From contig QQUO01000203.1 of NCBI GenBank assembly GCA_008501575.1, forward strand, positions 1 through 16,354: 16,354 nucleotides of DNA, written 5' to 3'. The DNA comes from Pseudomonadota bacterium. GTDB taxonomy: Bacteria; Pseudomonadota; Gammaproteobacteria; Xanthomonadales; Marinicellaceae. The position numbers and the translations under genes were made by a program. The notes under the pieces were generated by a model. The model did not search any database. It was not told where the DNA came from and was given only the letters and a program-made list of their open reading frames with translations. Of this stretch, positions 13,649-16,354 are shown in pieces; positions within the stretch are counted from its first letter, which is position 1; the number at the start of each line of letters is the position of its first letter.

Positions 13649-14956
13649 TTATTCTATCAATATATTCACAATCTTTTGTCGATCTTCAGACAGTTCTGAT
13701 TCCTGTTTTAATAATTCTTCAATTTTACGGTAAGCGTGCAACACAGTGGTGTGATCGCGGCCGCCAAATAATTCACCGATTTCAGGATAGCTTTTATCTG
13801 TTAATTCTTTACTCAGAAACATGGCCATTTGTCTGGGTCTGACTATGGAACGTTTTCTGCTTTTTCCCAATAATTCGGATAGTTTAACATTGTAATATTG
13901 TGCTGTTGATTTTTGTATATTTTCAACAGAAACAATTTGATGATTAACTTTAAATAATTCTTTTAAAATTTGTTTGGTGTATTGTAAATCAATTTTTTTA
14001 CGGGTGAAATTGGCATTGGCTTTTAAGGTACTTAACGCACCTTCCAATTCTCGAATATTGGAATTTAATTGCTTGGCAATAAAATGAGCCACTTCATCAT
14101 TAATATCTACATTAATGATGGCCGCTTTTTCCTTCAAGATTGCCACCCTGGTTTCATAATCAGGAGGATCGATGGGTACCGAAATTCCCCATCCTAAACG
14201 AGATTTAAGCCGAGATTCCAAGCCATTGACTTCTTTCGGATATCGATCACAGGTAATAATGACACGTTTTTGACCTTCTAACAAATAATTAAAAGTATGA
14301 AAAAATTCTTCTTGTGAGCGTTCTTTACGCGCAAAAAACTGAATATCATCAATCAGTAATGCCGTGACCGACCGGTATTTTTGTTTAAAGGCATCCATGG
14401 ATTTTTGCTGGATGGCTTTAACCATTTGATTGACGTAAATTTCAGAGTGTAAATAACACACCACTTCTTTTGGGTTGTTTTTTTTAATTTCATTACCGAT
14501 GGCGTGTAATAAATGCGTTTTACCCAAGCCGGTACTGCCGTAAATCAACAAAGGATTATTTTCTTCAACCCGTGTGGTTGTGGCTGTTTGTAAAGAGGCG
14601 GCCAAAGCAATGGTGTTGGATCGACCTTCAATAAAATTAGCAAAGGTAAATCGTGGATCTAAATGGTCATTTATTTTTATGCGGGTTGTGCCGGTCTTTT
14701 TCTGGGCTTGGTGAATGGGTTGGCTATTAATTTGTTTTAATTTTAATTGCACATCCATATCCTGCCCGGACAACTCTTTTAAAACTGCCTTGATATAAGT
14801 GAGGAAATTATCGCGAATTTTATTCAGAATAATATCATTAGACGCTTCTAAAGTAATCGAATCTTCTATAATTTGAACATCCAGAGGCCGAATCCATAAA
14901 GTCACTTGATCCTTCGGTAAAACAGTTTCCAACCGCTTAAGACAATTTTCCCACAT
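13649..14956 (-). CDS. dnaA: DnaA, replication initiator
   Basis: DnaA is the AAA+ protein that binds DnaA boxes and melts oriC. The 435 residues comprise domain I (WENCLKRLETVLPKDQVTLWIRPL, DnaB/DiaA-interacting face), a short linker (about 75-97), an AAA+ domain with Walker A GSTGLGKT (140-147) and Walker B LLIDDIQFF (200-208), and a C-terminal DNA-binding domain with SRKRSIVRPRQMAMFLSKEL and the signature GGRDHTTVLHAYRKI. It is shorter than the 467-residue E. coli protein, mainly because domain II is short. The ATG is fixed by an in-frame TAA two codons upstream. No clear Shine-Dalgarno is visible. Nothing else separates it from the candidate origin and dnaN. Confidence 0.97.
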   Translation of the reverse strand: MWENCLKRLETVLPKDQVTLWIRPLDVQIIEDSITLEASNDIILNKIRDNFLTYIKAVLKELSGQDMDVQLKLKQINSQPIHQAQKKTGTTRIKINDHLDPRFTFANFIEGRSNTIALAASLQTATTTRVEENNPLLIYGSTGLGKTHLLHAIGNEIKKNNPKEVVCYLHSEIYVNQMVKAIQQKSMDAFKQKYRSVTALLIDDIQFFARKERSQEEFFHTFNYLLEGQKRVIITCDRYPKEVNGLESRLKSRLGWGISVPIDPPDYETRVAILKEKAAIINVDINDEVAHFIAKQLNSNIRELEGALSTLKANANFTRKKIDLQYTKQILKELFKVNHQIVSVENIQKSTAQYYNVKLSELLGKSRKRSIVRPRQMAMFLSKELTDKSYPEIGELFGGRDHTTVLHAYRKIEELLKQESELSEDRQKIVNILIE

Positions 14957-15012
14957 GGTTTAATCAGTCATTAAAAAAAGAATTTATAAAGTAAGGTGTT
15001 TTTAGCCTGCTA

Positions 15013-15021
15013 AGTATAGCA
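15013..15021 (-). promoter_or_regulatory. Candidate extended -10 promoter for dnaA
   Basis: The minus strand reads TGCTATACT (15021 to 15013), an extended -10 with 5 of 6 matches to TATAAT. Transcription would start near 15006, giving a leader of about 50 nt before dnaA. No strong -35 is present. The 292-nt dnaA-rpmH gap (14957-15248) otherwise holds the rpmH leader elements listed below and one weak DnaA box, GGTGGATAA at 15167-15175 (one mismatch). Confidence 0.45.
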
Positions 15022-15120
15022 AGATTGGGTTAGAATTGATATTGTAATGGGGCTGAGATTAATTAACGCCAAGCAGGCTGATCAGTGTTCAAGGTGCCTG
15101 CAAATAAAGCGTTAAATGGC

Positions 15121-15147
15121 TTGAAAAACAAGCAAAAAAGATATAAA
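15121..15147 (+). promoter_or_regulatory. Possible promoter for rpmH-rnpA-yidC
   Basis: TTGAAA (15121-15126) and TATAAA (15142-15147) are good hexamers but their spacing is 15 nt, shorter than the usual 17. A second -35-like TTGACT at 15177-15182 has no good -10 partner. The actual rpmH promoter is therefore uncertain. Confidence 0.3.
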
Positions 15148-15184
15148 CTTGCCGACCTTTTTAGCCGGTGGATAAATTGACTTA

Positions 15185-15222
15185 TACCATTGGTACTGCA
15201 TTGTAAAGTACATGATGTACTT
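15185..15222 (+). promoter_or_regulatory. Two palindromes in the rpmH leader (possible operators)
   Basis: TACCATTGGTA (15185-15195) is a palindrome with 5-bp arms. AAGTACATGATGTACTT (15206-15222) is a palindrome with perfect 8-bp arms around one central G. Their centres lie 24 bp apart. The second could also form a 7-bp RNA hairpin with a UGA loop, ending 26 nt before the rpmH ATG and upstream of its AGGTGA Shine-Dalgarno. It has no T-run and is not a terminator. Confidence 0.5.
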
Positions 15223-15248
15223 CAATATGATTATTTAGGTGACTTAAA

Positions 15249-15383
15249 ATGAAAAGAACATACCAACCAAGCAACACAAAACGTGCCAGAACCCATGGTT
15301 TCAGAGCCCGTATGAAAACCCGTGGTGGACGAGCCGTCATTAATGCACGACGTGCCAAAGGCAGAAAAAGGCTGGCTGCATAA
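15249..15383 (+). CDS. rpmH: Ribosomal protein L34
   Basis: L34 is a very small basic protein of the large ribosomal subunit. The 44 residues begin MKRTYQPSNTKRARTHGFRARM and end AKGRKRLAA, which is the standard L34 sequence at standard length. AGGTGA at 15237-15242 sits 6 nt before the ATG. The gene ends with tandem stops TAATAA. It is divergent from dnaA and is followed 60 nt later by rnpA, the usual bacterial order. The L34-RnpA-YidC unit runs rightward from the origin. Confidence 0.98.
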   Translation: MKRTYQPSNTKRARTHGFRARMKTRGGRAVINARRAKGRKRLAA

Positions 15384-15443
15384 TAATCGGCCAACTGGCT
15401 TCATGGTGGTCAGCTGATAAGGCTTTAATTTTAAGGGTGAGCC

Positions 15444-15776
15444 TTGCAACGTTTAACTAAACACCAAAGAATCAGAACCCGACCAGAATACGGTCGGGTT
15501 TTTAATCAATCCAAAAAAATCCACTCCCCTCATTTCACATTATTGGTTCATTGGACCATGCAAGATCAGCCGGCGAGATTGGGTTTGATTATTAGTAAAA
15601 AAGCAGCCCCTAAGGCTGTGGATAGAAACCGAATTAAACGACTCGTGAGAGAATCATTTCGACGACAAAAATCGCTCAAAGCAGCGGATTATGTGGTGGT
15701 GGCAAAACCTTCGGTCAAACAACTAACCAACCAACAAGTGTTGACCTGTTTACAACACTTATGGCAGCGGATTTAA
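15444..15776 (+). CDS. rnpA: RNase P protein component
   Basis: RnpA is the protein subunit that assists the catalytic RNA of RNase P in maturing tRNA 5' ends. The start is TTG at 15444-15446, with AAGGGTGA (15433-15440) just upstream. The next in-frame ATG lies far inside the protein. The 110 residues show the N-terminal RLTKHQRIRTRPEYGRVF, the central LGLIISKKAAPKAVDRNRIKRLVRESFR, which is the RNA-binding signature helix, and a C-terminal segment ending LQHLWQRI. The length is normal. The downstream gene is yidC after only 9 nt; yidD, which often sits in between and overlaps rnpA, is not there. Confidence 0.96.
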   Translation: MQRLTKHQRIRTRPEYGRVFNQSKKIHSPHFTLLVHWTMQDQPARLGLIISKKAAPKAVDRNRIKRLVRESFRRQKSLKAADYVVVAKPSVKQLTNQQVLTCLQHLWQRI

Positions 15777-15785
15777 GAGTAAGTC

Positions 15786-16354
15786 ATGAATAATCAAAAA
15801 AATATTTACCTCATTATTATGATGTTTTTGGGTTTTTTGTTGTATGTAGAATGGCAAAAAGATTATAGCCCGTTGAATGAACCTGCCGGCAGTGATCAAA
15901 CCAACATTGAGACAAGTGCTCAAGACACACCCCAATTACCGCTTGAATCACCACTAACCACAGAGGATGCGGATGTTCCACAACCCACCGCCCCTGTTAC
16001 TGATGATCAAAAACCAAATATTAATGCCTTACCTCAACAAGCCACTGACATCATTAGTACCGTTGAGACACCGCTGTTAACATTACAATTTTCTGCCCAG
16101 GGTGGGGCCTTGGTGTATGCTGAATTAAAGCAATATCCTTTAAAGAAAAATGAAACGCAAAAAGTCATTTTAATGGATTATCGTGACCAACCATACCGTG
16201 CGGAGTCCGGCTTGGTCGGTTCGGCGATTAATTTCACCCATAAAGATATTTTTAACACCGATCAAGCAACAGTCACTGTTTCACAACAGCCAGTAAATTT
16301 GGTGTTTACCAGTGAAAAAGATAACACCACGTTAACCAAAACATACCGCATTTC
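15786..16354 (+). CDS. yidC: YidC, membrane-protein insertase (3' end outside window)
   Basis: YidC inserts and folds inner-membrane proteins, alone or with SecYEG. About 189 residues are visible before the right edge. The first membrane helix spans about residues 6-22 (NIYLIIMMFLGFLLYVE). A low-complexity Pro/Thr/Asp/Gln linker follows (about 25-90), and then the start of the large periplasmic P1 domain typical of Gram-negative YidC (VETPLLTLQFSAQGGALVYAELKQYPL). The conserved insertase core lies beyond the window. The ATG at 15786-15788 follows the rnpA stop by 9 nt; upstream it has only a weak Shine-Dalgarno (AGAGTAAG). Context and N-terminal sequence make the call firm. Confidence 0.94.
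   Translation, partial: MNNQKNIYLIIMMFLGFLLYVEWQKDYSPLNEPAGSDQTNIETSAQDTPQLPLESPLTTEDADVPQPTAPVTDDQKPNINALPQQATDIISTVETPLLTLQFSAQGGALVYAELKQYPLKKNETQKVILMDYRDQPYRAESGLVGSAINFTHKDIFNTDQATVTVSQQPVNLVFTSEKDNTTLTKTYRI

Larger units (their letters stand above)
13474..13652. other. oriC: Candidate chromosomal replication origin (oriC) between dnaA and dnaN
   Basis: The 175-nt gap between dnaN and dnaA is strongly AT-rich for about 105 nt on the dnaN side, which could serve as an unwinding element. It then carries perfect DnaA boxes at 13581-13589 and 13627-13635, in opposite orientations, plus one-mismatch boxes at 13504-13512 and 13638-13646. An inverted repeat sits at 13519-13535. In many bacteria oriC lies beside dnaA. 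Here transcription also diverges on either side of dnaA's 5' region (dnaA leftward, rpmH rightward), which fits an origin in this neighbourhood. The dnaA-rpmH gap, with only one weak box, is the alternative or a second part. Confidence 0.65.

Noticed and set aside
15004..15079. Distant inverted repeat AGCCTGCT / AGCAGGCT in the dnaA-rpmH gap
   Set aside because: An 8-bp match separated by 60 nt is expected by chance in a gap of this size, and it shows no other supporting feature.
15115..15137. GCTTG-AAAAA-CAAGC hairpin upstream of rpmH as a terminator
   Set aside because: The stem is only 5 bp and is followed by As on the plus strand. On the minus strand it would point toward dnaA, and the T-run lies on its upstream side, so it is not placed to terminate.
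15617..15625. DnaA-box-like TGTGGATAG in rnpA
   Set aside because: One mismatch, isolated, and inside the conserved KAVDRNRIKR codons, so most likely coincidence.

Overview
The window looks like chromosomal DNA from a gammaproteobacterium with moderate to low GC. I see no phage, insertion sequence, CRISPR array or genomic island. The evidence is the syntenic blocks ruvC-ruvA-ruvB-ybgC-tolQ-tolR-tolA-tolB and rpmH-rnpA-yidC beside dnaA-dnaN-recF-gyrB, and close matches to the enterobacterial versions of these proteins. I cannot fix the genus. A three-domain Grx4/A-type/rhodanese protein behind gyrB recalls Xanthomonas-like lineages, but that comparison is from memory.

Layout. Positions 1-5293 (minus strand) hold a compact run of genes that are nearly all overlapping or a few bases apart: ruvC, ruvA, ruvB (Holliday-junction processing), ybgC (acyl-CoA thioesterase), then tolQ, tolR, tolA and the 5' two thirds of tolB (Tol-Pal envelope machine). 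Positions 5457-7341 (plus strand) hold a separate three-gene unit: an exonuclease III homologue, a cytochrome b561 and a secreted YceI protein, ended by a hairpin terminator. Positions 7342-7914 hold a lone tRNA-Lys(UUU) gene on the minus strand with its own candidate promoter, plus a strong bidirectional terminator. Positions 7915-14956 (minus strand) hold the replication cluster dnaA, dnaN, recF, gyrB and a monothiol glutaredoxin fusion that overlaps gyrB. Positions 15249-16354 (plus strand) hold rpmH, rnpA and the start of yidC, with no yidD between rnpA and yidC.

The notable non-coding content is around the replication origin. The AT-rich dnaA-dnaN gap carries two perfect DnaA boxes in opposite orientation, two one-mismatch boxes, an 11-bp phased repeat and a perfect inverted repeat. 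It is a good oriC candidate. Inside recF, about 2 kb away, lies a perfect 16-bp ParB-binding parS site (11315-11330), with a near-perfect second copy at 11930-11945. Both are read in the same frame and give the peptide VFHV. So the window appears to hold both the origin of replication and a centromere-like partition site.

No wholly new system is apparent. The items most worth a second look are the parS pair embedded in recF, the origin structure, the palindromes in the rpmH leader, and the Grx-carrier-rhodanese fusion coupled to gyrB.
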